In this document: positions 1-7,028 of the stretch, one piece after another | Layout of the letters: each line of letters opens with the position of its first letter | Numbering within the stretch: the stretch's first letter is position 1 | Source: Rhodococcoides corynebacterioides | GTDB taxonomy: Bacteria; Actinomycetota; Actinomycetes; Mycobacteriales; Mycobacteriaceae | Length of the DNA stretch: 56,942 bases | Reading direction: 5' to 3' | Assembly: GCF_019834675.1 (NCBI RefSeq) | Contig: NZ_JABUBU010000021.1 | Coordinates: 1 to 56,942 of the forward strand | The notes under the pieces: generated by a model | Database searches by the model: none | What the model saw: only the letters and a program-made list of their open reading frames with translations | Told to the model about the DNA's origin: nothing | Position numbers and translations under genes: made by a program

Positions 1-1137
1 CCCCCGGCCCTCCGAACCCCCGTCTCGCGACGTGACGGTGTCGGTGCGGTAGTGCGCGAGCTTGTCGTCGTCGATCTGCACGCCGAGGCCGGGGCCGGGC
101 GGTACCTGCAGCTCGCCGCCCGTGATGGTCAGCGGCTCGGTGAGCAGGTCGTCGGACATGTCGAGGAAGTTGGAGAGTTCGCCGGCGCGGCGGGAGGTGG
201 TGTCGAACGCGGCGCCGAACGCCACGGTGCAGGCCGAGCCGAGCTGGCCGTCGATCTGGTTGCCCATCACGACCTCGACGCCCAACCCTTCGCACAGGTG
301 GTGGGTGCGCCGTCCGCCGGTGAAGCCGGAGCGTGCGGTCTTGATGCTGACCGCGGTGGCCGAGCCGCCGAGGATCTCGCGCGTCACCTCGGCGGGGGTG
401 ACCGCCGATTCGTCGGCGACGAACGGAACGGCGAGTTGGGACACCAGCCAGCGGCGTCCGAGAACGTCGTCGGCGGGGCAGAGTTCCTCCGCGAGAGACA
501 GATTCAGGTCGGCCATCTCCGCCATCGCGCGGGCGGATTCCGAGGCGGTCCAGCCGCGGTTGCCGTCGACGTAGAGCTCGACGTCGTCGCCGAGGCCCTC
601 GCGGAGCGCCCGGACGACGGCGGTGTCCAGGGACACCGGCCGGCGCCCGACCTTCACCTTGAACGTCTCGATGCCGTGGTCGGCGCGCATCCGGTTCGCC
701 TCGTCGACCATCGCGGCGGGGGTGTCGAACCCCAGCATGTGGCTCACCCGCATGCGGTCGGTCCAGCCGCCGAGCAGTTCGGTGACCGAGGTGTCAAGGG
801 TACGACCGAGCGCATCCCAGATCGCCATGTCCAGAGCGGCTTTCGCGACCGGGTTGCCCACCGTCCGCGACAGCCGTCCGTGCACCACCTCGCGGTCGTG
901 CAGCGTCAGTCCGATCACCGCGGGCGCGAAGACGGTCTCGATCACCGCGACGACGCCCTGCTGGGTCTCGCCGTAGGTGAAGGGGCGGGGCGGGGCGTCG
1001 GCGATGCCGACGACGCCGTCGTCGGTGTGGACGCGGACCAGCACGTGCGTCGCGGCGTGGATTTCGCCGCTGGCGAAGCGCAGCGGTTTGCGGTAGAGGA
1101 TGCGATAGGGAATCGCCTCGACGGCAACGATTTTCAC
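1..1137 (-). CDS. catB: Muconate cycloisomerase CatB (3' end cut by window edge)
   Basis: Converts cis,cis-muconate to muconolactone in the catechol branch of the beta-ketoadipate pathway, in the cytoplasm. The minus strand reads open for 379 codons from GTG at 1137 to the edge without a stop. The family is about 370-380 residues, so little is missing. Enolase-superfamily signatures appear in order: FKVKVG (active-site Lys), YVDGN (metal Asp), AEEL (metal Glu), ADES (metal Asp) and SIKTARSG (second catalytic Lys). The GTG overlaps the TGA of the LysR gene (GTGA), implying translational coupling. catA and catC would be expected beyond the edge, but that is inference. A chloromuconate cycloisomerase cannot be excluded; the benzoate genes next door favour CatB. 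Confidence 0.9.
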   Translation of the reverse strand, partial: MKIVAVEAIPYRILYRKPLRFASGEIHAATHVLVRVHTDDGVVGIADAPPRPFTYGETQQGVVAVIETVFAPAVIGLTLHDREVVHGRLSRTVGNPVAKAALDMAIWDALGRTLDTSVTELLGGWTDRMRVSHMLGFDTPAAMVDEANRMRADHGIETFKVKVGRRPVSLDTAVVRALREGLGDDVELYVDGNRGWTASESARAMAEMADLNLSLAEELCPADDVLGRRWLVSQLAVPFVADESAVTPAEVTREILGGSATAVSIKTARSGFTGGRRTHHLCEGLGVEVVMGNQIDGQLGSACTVAFGAAFDTTSRRAGELSNFLDMSDDLLTEPLTITGGELQVPPGPGLGVQIDDDKLAHYRTDTVTSRDGGSEGRG

Positions 1138-2078
1138 GACAGTCCTTCGGTGGTGAGGAGGTGCTCGGGGGAGGTGCGGCCGGCGTCGACGGCGTCGGTC
1201 GGGAGGATTCCGGCATCCTCGAGGGCGCGGACGAGCGCGTGCACCGCGGCGGGCGCGTCGCGGGAGTACGCCAGCGCGAGGTCGATGGTCTCGGCTCCGG
1301 CGACGTCACGGAACACCACGCCGTCGAGCTTCATCGACCGGACGGACTCGGGCACCATGGCCACGCCCAGTCCGGCGGAGACGAGGGCGAGCAGGACGGA
1401 CGTGTCGGGCGCGTCGTGCGCACGCTTCGGCGCGAATCCCGCTGTGCGACAACTGCGCACGACGACGTCGTTGACGGCGGAATGCGAGTCCGCGTACATC
1501 ACTAACCCGTCGTGCGCGACGTCGAGCACTTCGAGGGAGGGCTCGTCGGCGAGGCGGTGGTCGGCCGGGAGGGCGAGCACCAGCGACTCGGTGGCGAGGG
1601 TGCGGACCACGAGATCGTGACCTGCCACCGGCGGACGCAGGACGGCGAGGTCCAACCGGTCCGCCCGCAGCCCTTCCACCTGAGCGGGGGTGAGCAGGTC
1701 GCCGTGGATCTCGAGCGCGATGCCGGGCAGCCGGCGGCCGACGGCCCGGGCGATCGCGGGCAGGCGATCGAACGCTGCGGTGCCGGTGAAGCCGATGCGG
1801 ACGAGCCCGGAGTGTCCGTCGTCGATCCGGCGGACGCCGTCGACGGCGTCGTCGAGCGCCGCCAGGATGCGCACGGCCTCGCGGTGGAAGTAGGCCCCGG
1901 CCGGCGTGGGGGTCACCTGGCGGGTGGTGCGGGCCAGCAGGGTCACACCCAGTTCGGCCTCGAGCTGACGGACCGACTGCGACAGCGCCGGCTGGGCGAG
2001 GAAGAGCCGCTTGGCCGCCTGGCCGAAGTGGCGCGTCTCGGCTACGGCGACGAAGTGGCGCAGGTGGCGCAGCTCCAT
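1134..2078 (-). CDS. LysR-family regulator of the cat/ben genes
   Basis: A 314-residue LysR-type regulator: N-terminal winged HTH (MELRHLRHFVAVAET through about residue 60) followed by a substrate-binding domain of the CatM/BenM/CatR kind, which in that family senses muconate or benzoate. The ATG at 2078 is chosen because MELRHL is the usual family N-terminus. The frame stays open upstream to 2345, but that part resembles no LysR sequence and covers the divergent promoter. It lies upstream of catB with a GTGA overlap and is divergent from benA, so it can sit in the shared 236-base intergenic region and act both ways. Regulation of ben by this protein is inferred from position. Confidence 0.88.
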   Translation of the reverse strand: MELRHLRHFVAVAETRHFGQAAKRLFLAQPALSQSVRQLEAELGVTLLARTTRQVTPTPAGAYFHREAVRILAALDDAVDGVRRIDDGHSGLVRIGFTGTAAFDRLPAIARAVGRRLPGIALEIHGDLLTPAQVEGLRADRLDLAVLRPPVAGHDLVVRTLATESLVLALPADHRLADEPSLEVLDVAHDGLVMYADSHSAVNDVVVRSCRTAGFAPKRAHDAPDTSVLLALVSAGLGVAMVPESVRSMKLDGVVFRDVAGAETIDLALAYSRDAPAAVHALVRALEDAGILPTDAVDAGRTSPEHLLTTEGLS

Positions 2079-2147
2079 GGCGGTTCTCGCTTTCGACGGG
2101 GGAGTGTCACCCACTCCGGCGTCTCGCCCGAGCCGGTGACCGGTACC

Positions 2148-2177
2148 ACAGTAGGTCCGACCATCCTTCGGACACAA
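2148..2177 (-). promoter_or_regulatory. Candidate promoter of the LysR-catB transcript
   Basis: On the minus strand a TACTGT -10 hexamer (2148-2153) is preceded at 18-base spacing by TTGTGT (2172-2177). This would start transcription near 2141, about 60 bases before the LysR start codon. The -10 fits the actinobacterial TANNNT pattern; the -35 match is only partial. Confidence 0.35.
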
Positions 2178-2198
2178 AGACATGATCGTCGCCGATTG

Positions 2199-2213
2199 AT
2201 CGCTGCTGGCGAT
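2199..2213. promoter_or_regulatory. Candidate LysR operator (ATC-N9-GAT, T-N11-A type)
   Basis: ATC and GAT half-sites separated by nine bases form the T-N11-A dyad typical of LysR-type binding sites. It sits between the divergent LysR and benA starts, about 100 bases from benA. It is embedded in a longer imperfect dyad (TCGTCGCC near 2187, GGCGATGA near 2208). The role is inferred from position and pattern. Confidence 0.35.
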
Positions 2214-2250
2214 GAATAGACGTCCGGGCCGGATCCGGGAAAAGCCCTGG

Positions 2251-2266
2251 TGTGACCTCGGCCACC
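2251..2266. promoter_or_regulatory. Weak CRP/GlxR-like site upstream of benA
   Basis: TGTGA-N6-CCACC matches the TGTGA-N6-TCACA consensus perfectly in the left half and at three of five bases in the right. It lies about 50 bases upstream of the benA start. GlxR control of aromatic catabolism is known in Corynebacterium; here it is only a possibility. Confidence 0.22.
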
Positions 2267-2314
2267 TGTCGTCAGGCTGGGTCCATTCCCCGCATCGACC
2301 CGAAGGGCCTGACG

Positions 2315-3673
2315 ATGACCGACATCCTGGACAACGTGCGAGCACGCGTCGACGGCGCCGTCGTCGACGACGAGGCCGCCGGCGTCTTCCGCGCCGATCG
2401 ATCCATCTTCACCGACGAGCAGATCTTCGAACTCGAGATGACGCACATCTTCGAGGGCAACTGGATCTATCTCGCGCACGAGTCGCAGCTGCCGAACCCG
2501 GGTGATTACTTCACCGTCCACATGGGCCGCCAGCCCGTCGTCATCACCCGTGACAAGGACGGCGAGCTGCACTGCCTCATCAACGCCTGCGCGCACCGCG
2601 GTGCGATGTTGTGTCGCCGCAAGACCGACAACCGCACCACCCTCACCTGCCCGTTCCACGGCTGGACGTTCCGCAACGACGGCACGCTGCTCAAGGTCAA
2701 GGACCCCGAGGGAGCCGGCTACCCGGCGACCTTCGACGTCGACGGGTCGCACAACCTTACCCGCGTCGCGAAGTTCGGGAACTACCGCGGCTTCCTGTTC
2801 GGCAGTCTGAACCCGGACGTGACCTCGCTCGAGGAGCACCTCGGTGACACCACGAAGGTCATCGACATGCTCGTCGACCAGTCGCCGGACGGGCTCGAGG
2901 TGCTGCGCGGGTCGTCCACCTACACCTTCGACGGCAACTGGAAGGTGCAGGCGGAGAACGGTGCCGACGGATACCACGTCTCCGCCGTCCACTGGAACTA
3001 CGCGGCCACCACCTCGCGTCGGAACAACGGGGAGTCGGCCAACACCACCAAGGCGCTCGACGCCGGCGGGTGGGGCAAGTCGGGCGGCGGCTACTGGTCC
3101 TACCCGAACGGGCATCTGTGCCTGTGGACGTGGGCGGCCAACCCGCAGGACCGCCCGCTGTGGGACAGCCTGGACGAGCTGAAGAAGACGCACGGCGACG
3201 CCAAGGGCGAGTTCATGGTGAAGGGTTCGCGCAACCTGTGCCTGTACCCGAACGTCTATCTCATGGACCAGTTCTCGACGCAAATCCGGCACTTCCGGCC
3301 CATCGCGCCGGACAAGACCGAGGTGACCATCTACTGCATCGCGCCCAAGGGCGAGAGCAAGGAAGCCCGTGCCCATCGCATCCGGCAGTACGAGGACTTC
3401 TTCAACGCCTCGGGCATGGCGACCCCCGACGACCTCGAGGAGTTCCGCTCCTGCCAGCTGACCTTCCAGGCGACGGCAGCCCGGTGGAACGACATGAGCC
3501 GTGGCGCCGAGCACTGGCTCACCGGGCCGGACCCCGTCGCCGAGGCGCTGGGCATGGACGGCGTCGTCTCCGCCGGCGTGAAGAACGAGGACGAGGGCCT
3601 GTTCGCCGTGCAACACGGCTACTGGCGGTCCACGCTCCTCGCCGCACTCGACCGCACCACCGAAGGACAGTGA
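2315..3673 (+). CDS. benA: Benzoate 1,2-dioxygenase large (alpha) subunit BenA
   Basis: Catalytic subunit of the two-component Rieske dioxygenase that turns benzoate into its cis-1,2-diol (1,6-dihydroxycyclohexa-2,4-diene-1-carboxylate) using O2 and electrons from BenC. It is 452 residues, normal for the family. The Rieske cluster ligands are C92-x-H94 and C112-x2-H115. The mononuclear iron motif DGYHVSAVH gives His221 and His226, with a downstream Asp in LMDQFST. The ATG at 2315 (MTDILDNV) is preferred over an upstream in-frame ATG at 2252, since the extra 21 residues are unlike the family. benB starts one base after the benA stop codon. A toluate dioxygenase (XylX-like) specificity is the main alternative. 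Confidence 0.95.
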   Translation: MTDILDNVRARVDGAVVDDEAAGVFRADRSIFTDEQIFELEMTHIFEGNWIYLAHESQLPNPGDYFTVHMGRQPVVITRDKDGELHCLINACAHRGAMLCRRKTDNRTTLTCPFHGWTFRNDGTLLKVKDPEGAGYPATFDVDGSHNLTRVAKFGNYRGFLFGSLNPDVTSLEEHLGDTTKVIDMLVDQSPDGLEVLRGSSTYTFDGNWKVQAENGADGYHVSAVHWNYAATTSRRNNGESANTTKALDAGGWGKSGGGYWSYPNGHLCLWTWAANPQDRPLWDSLDELKKTHGDAKGEFMVKGSRNLCLYPNVYLMDQFSTQIRHFRPIAPDKTEVTIYCIAPKGESKEARAHRIRQYEDFFNASGMATPDDLEEFRSCQLTFQATAARWNDMSRGAEHWLTGPDPVAEALGMDGVVSAGVKNEDEGLFAVQHGYWRSTLLAALDRTTEGQ

Positions 3674-3674
3674 C

Positions 3675-4208
3675 GTGACCACCTCGACCGACAGCCGTCC
3701 CTCCGTGACCACCGGAAAGACGGTGACGCAGAACGACATCGAGCAGTTCCTCTACCGAGAGGCGCGGTACCTCGACGACCGTGAGTTCGAGCTGTGGCTC
3801 ACCTGCTACGCCGACGACGTCGAGTACTGGATGCCCTCCTGGGGTGACGACGACCGACTCACCGAGGACCCGCAGACCGACATCTCGTTGGTCTACTACG
3901 AGAACAAGGGCGGCCTCGAGGACCGCGTGTTCCGCATCCGCACCGAGCGCTCGAGCGCGACCTCGATCCCGGAACCGCGCACCAGCCACAACATCTCGAA
4001 CGTCGAGGTCATCGCGCGCCGAGGCGATCTGGTGGACGTGCGCTTCAACTGGCACACCATGTACTTCCGCTACAAGACGGTCGATCCGTACTACGGCACG
4101 TCCTTCTACACCATCGACTTCTCCGGCGACTCCCCGTTGATCCGCCGCAAGACGGTGGTGCTGAAGAACGACTACATCCACCACGTGGTGGACATCTATC
4201 ACTTCTGA
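3675..4208 (+). CDS. benB: Benzoate 1,2-dioxygenase small (beta) subunit BenB
   Basis: Structural beta subunit of the alpha3beta3 benzoate dioxygenase, 177 residues, SnoaL/NTF2-like fold. Family landmarks include EQFLYREARYLDDREFELWL near the N-terminus, ADDVEYWMP, and the C-terminal NDYIHHVVDIYHF. The start is GTG at 3675, directly after the benA stop, so the two subunits are probably translated together in equal amounts. Nothing unusual apart from the non-ATG start. Confidence 0.94.
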   Translation: MTTSTDSRPSVTTGKTVTQNDIEQFLYREARYLDDREFELWLTCYADDVEYWMPSWGDDDRLTEDPQTDISLVYYENKGGLEDRVFRIRTERSSATSIPEPRTSHNISNVEVIARRGDLVDVRFNWHTMYFRYKTVDPYYGTSFYTIDFSGDSPLIRRKTVVLKNDYIHHVVDIYHF

Positions 4209-4227
4209 CGGCACGAGAGGAGAACTC

Positions 4228-6969
4228 ATGAGTCACCGTGTCGCGCTGTCCTTCGAGGACGGCGTCACCCGCTTCATCACCTGTTCGGACGGGCAGACGG
4301 TGGCGGACGCGGCCTACCGGTCGCGCATCAACATCCCTCTCGACTGCCGCGACGGGGCCTGCGGTACCTGCAAGGCCGTGTGCGAGTCCGGCGATTTCGA
4401 CGGCGGCACCTATCTGGACGACGCGTTGTCGGACGCCGAGGCGGCGGACGGGTACTGCCTGCCGTGCAGCATGACGCCGCAGTCGGACCTGGTGCTGCAG
4501 ATCGCGAGCACCTCGGCGGTGGCCAAGACCCGCGCCGCGACGTACACGACCACCGTGACGGCCGTGGACCGTCTGTCGCCCACCACCGTGCGGCTGGCGG
4601 TGGCCGCGCCGGCGGGCGACGAGTTGGCCTTCCTCCCGGGGCAGTACGTCAACATCTCGGTGCCGGGGCCGGAGGCGGGGTCCGACCGGGAGGTCGGCAC
4701 GCGGTCCTACTCCTTCAGCTGCGTCCAGGGATCGTCCGAGCTCGAGTTCCTGATCAAGCTGATCGACGGCGGGCTGATGTCGTCCTGGCTGTCCCGCGCG
4801 CAGGTGGGCGACACCGTCTCCTTCACCGGCCCGCACGGCAGCTTCTTCCTGCGTGAGGCCGAGCGGCCGGCTCTGCTGCTCGCCGGCGGGACGGGGCTGG
4901 CGCCGGTTCTCGCGATCCTGCGGACGCTGCGGGAGAACGGCAGCGTCCGACGCGTGCACCTGGTCTACGGCGCCAGCACCGACGACGACGTCGTCTGCCT
5001 CGACGTCCTGCGGGACCTCGAGACGTCCTTGCCGAACTTCACGTGGGACTACTGCGTGTCCGATCCGGCGTCCGCCGCCCCGCACACGGGCTACGTGACC
5101 GGGCTGATCGAGGACGAGCACCTCCACGGCGGCGACGTCGCGGTCTACCTGTGCGGCCCGCCGCCGATGGTCGAGGCGGTGCGCACGCACTTCGCCGAGC
5201 GGGGCGTCGAACCGACCGGGTTCTACTACGAGAAGTTCGCGCCGTCGTCCGACGCCGCGGCGCCTCCGCAGCCCGTCTCGGCGCCCGACGTTCCCGACGC
5301 CCCGGTGCCCGCCGTCTCCGTGCCCGATGTTCCGGTGCCCGACGTCCCGGGGCGCGCGGCCGACGCGCCCGACGTGCCGGTGTCCGACGACCCCGTCCGG
5401 CGGCTGTGCGGCCAAGAGGTCTTCGCCTCCCGTGCGACGACATCGGGCGGAACCTCGAGCACGACGGTCGAGTTCCGCGACGACCTCGCGACGGCCCGAG
5501 CGGTGGCGGGGCAGCAGATGCTGCCGTCCGCCGGCGGCGACGGCGTGGTGACCGACGATCCGGACCGGGACGTGCGCGGCGACGCCGACGACGTCGCGGC
5601 CACGATCGTCGGGCAGGCGATCCGGCCCGCGTCGGGTGACCTCGCGCCACTCACCGCCCCACGCCCGGCGGCACCGACGTCGACCGCCCCGCCCTACGAG
5701 ATCGGCGAGGAACACCCGTCGGTGCACGAGTCGGATGCGGTCTTCGAGGCGCGACGCGCGCTCGAGCTCGGCGCGCTGGAGCTCGTCGTCGGCCGACTGT
5801 CGTCCCAGCAGATAGCCGGATACCGGCTGCTGGCCGAGGCGACCACCCGCTACGTCGACGGGGACCGTTTCGTCGACGCGGCGGCCTACACCGACACCAA
5901 CGCCGCCTTCCACGACTATCTGTTCACCGCGACCGGCAACGACCACCTCCTGCAGGCGTACACCGCGCTCGGCGTGAAGGCGGCGATGGCCGAGGTCCTG
6001 CGCGGGGCGACGTGGTGCGACCCGCGGTGCGCCCAGGACCACCTCGACATCGTCGACGCCATCGAGGCCGCCGACCGCGAGCGCGCGCGGACGCTGATCG
6101 CCGACCACGCCGACCGGTCGAAGGCCACGATGAAGCGCGCGATGGCGGACACACTGGCCGCGAAGCGCCCGAAGTTCGTGAGCCCGGGCCGGTTCGCGGG
6201 CAAGGTCGTGACGGTCACCGGCGCCGCGCAGGGGATCGGCGAGTGGGTGGCCCGGCGGATCGCGGCCGAGGGCGGGACCCTGGTGCTCGCGGACCGGTCC
6301 GAACTCGTCGACTCGGTGGCCGACGAATTGTCCGCGCAGGGCGGGTCCGGCGGACCCGTCACCGCGGTGCTGGCCGACCTCGAGACGATGGAGGGCGCCG
6401 AGGCTCTCGCGTCCGCGGCGATGGACCGACACGGCCGCATCGACGTGGCCGTCCACGTGGTCGGCGGCACCATCTGGGCCAAGCCGTTCCAGGAGTACCC
6501 GGCCGATCAGATCGAGAAGGAGATCCGGCGCTCGCTGTTCCCGACGCTCTGGTCGTGCCGAGCGGTGTTGCCGCACATGATCGCCGGCGGAGGCGGGACC
6601 ATCGTCAACGTCTCGTCCGTCGCGACGCGCGGAATCCACCGGGTGCCGTACGCGGCGGCCAAGGGTGGCGTCAACGCCATCACGTCGGCCCTCGCCCTCG
6701 AAGCGGCACCTCACGGTGTCCGCGTGGTCGCGACGGCACCCGGCGGCACGGACGCCCCGCCGCGGCGCATTCCGCGCGGACCGGGACCGGCCGACGATCG
6801 CGAGCGGCAGTGGTACCAGGATCTGGTCGATCAGACGACGTCCTCGTCGCTGATGGGCCGGTACGGCACCCTCGACGAGCAGGCGGCGGCGATCTGCTTC
6901 CTGGCGTCGGACGAGGCGTCGTACATCACGGGCACGGTCCTGCCGGTGGCCGGCGGCGACCCGGGCTGA
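4228..6969 (+). CDS. BenC-FCD-BenD triple-domain protein: benzoate dioxygenase reductase fused to benzoate diol dehydrogenase
   Basis: One uninterrupted 913-codon frame. Residues 1-340 are a complete BenC: plant-type 2Fe-2S ligands C40, C45, C48 and C80, FAD motif RSYSFS (159-164), NAD motif LLAGGTGLAP and CGPPPM, ending FYYEKFAP. A Pro/Asp/Val linker (about 345-390) and a featureless stretch follow. Residues about 500-640 form an FCD domain, the effector-binding half of GntR/FadR regulators, with N558, H562, H605 and H627 at metal-ligand positions. Residues about 650-913 are a BenD-type short-chain dehydrogenase with TGAAQGIG (664-671), the S796/S797 region and Y808-x3-K812. The protein would feed electrons to BenAB and oxidise the resulting diol to catechol. 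Start ATG has AGGAG five bases upstream. No winged HTH accompanies the FCD domain. Separate benC and benD genes are absent here. Confidence 0.93.
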   Translation: MSHRVALSFEDGVTRFITCSDGQTVADAAYRSRINIPLDCRDGACGTCKAVCESGDFDGGTYLDDALSDAEAADGYCLPCSMTPQSDLVLQIASTSAVAKTRAATYTTTVTAVDRLSPTTVRLAVAAPAGDELAFLPGQYVNISVPGPEAGSDREVGTRSYSFSCVQGSSELEFLIKLIDGGLMSSWLSRAQVGDTVSFTGPHGSFFLREAERPALLLAGGTGLAPVLAILRTLRENGSVRRVHLVYGASTDDDVVCLDVLRDLETSLPNFTWDYCVSDPASAAPHTGYVTGLIEDEHLHGGDVAVYLCGPPPMVEAVRTHFAERGVEPTGFYYEKFAPSSDAAAPPQPVSAPDVPDAPVPAVSVPDVPVPDVPGRAADAPDVPVSDDPVRRLCGQEVFASRATTSGGTSSTTVEFRDDLATARAVAGQQMLPSAGGDGVVTDDPDRDVRGDADDVAATIVGQAIRPASGDLAPLTAPRPAAPTSTAPPYEIGEEHPSVHESDAVFEARRALELGALELVVGRLSSQQIAGYRLLAEATTRYVDGDRFVDAAAYTDTNAAFHDYLFTATGNDHLLQAYTALGVKAAMAEVLRGATWCDPRCAQDHLDIVDAIEAADRERARTLIADHADRSKATMKRAMADTLAAKRPKFVSPGRFAGKVVTVTGAAQGIGEWVARRIAAEGGTLVLADRSELVDSVADELSAQGGSGGPVTAVLADLETMEGAEALASAAMDRHGRIDVAVHVVGGTIWAKPFQEYPADQIEKEIRRSLFPTLWSCRAVLPHMIAGGGGTIVNVSSVATRGIHRVPYAAAKGGVNAITSALALEAAPHGVRVVATAPGGTDAPPRRIPRGPGPADDRERQWYQDLVDQTTSSSLMGRYGTLDEQAAAICFLASDEASYITGTVLPVAGGDPG

Positions 6970-7016
6970 CGGTGACCGTGCGGCCCGGATCGCCGCGGGG
7001 AGCGGCGCAGCACGGT

Positions 7017-7022
7017 TACCGT
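7017..7022 (+). promoter_or_regulatory. -10 hexamer of a predicted leaderless benR transcript
   Basis: TACCGT ends six bases before the GTG start of benR, which would place the transcription start at or next to the first base of the start codon. It implies benR can be expressed independently of benABC. Confidence 0.4.
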
Positions 7023-7028
7023 GACCGC

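Noticed and set aside
6012..7028. An N-terminal extension of BenR by more than 300 codons.
   Set aside because: The extra sequence lies over the BenD part of the preceding gene and resembles nothing; GTG codons at 7029 or 6972 fit the family start.
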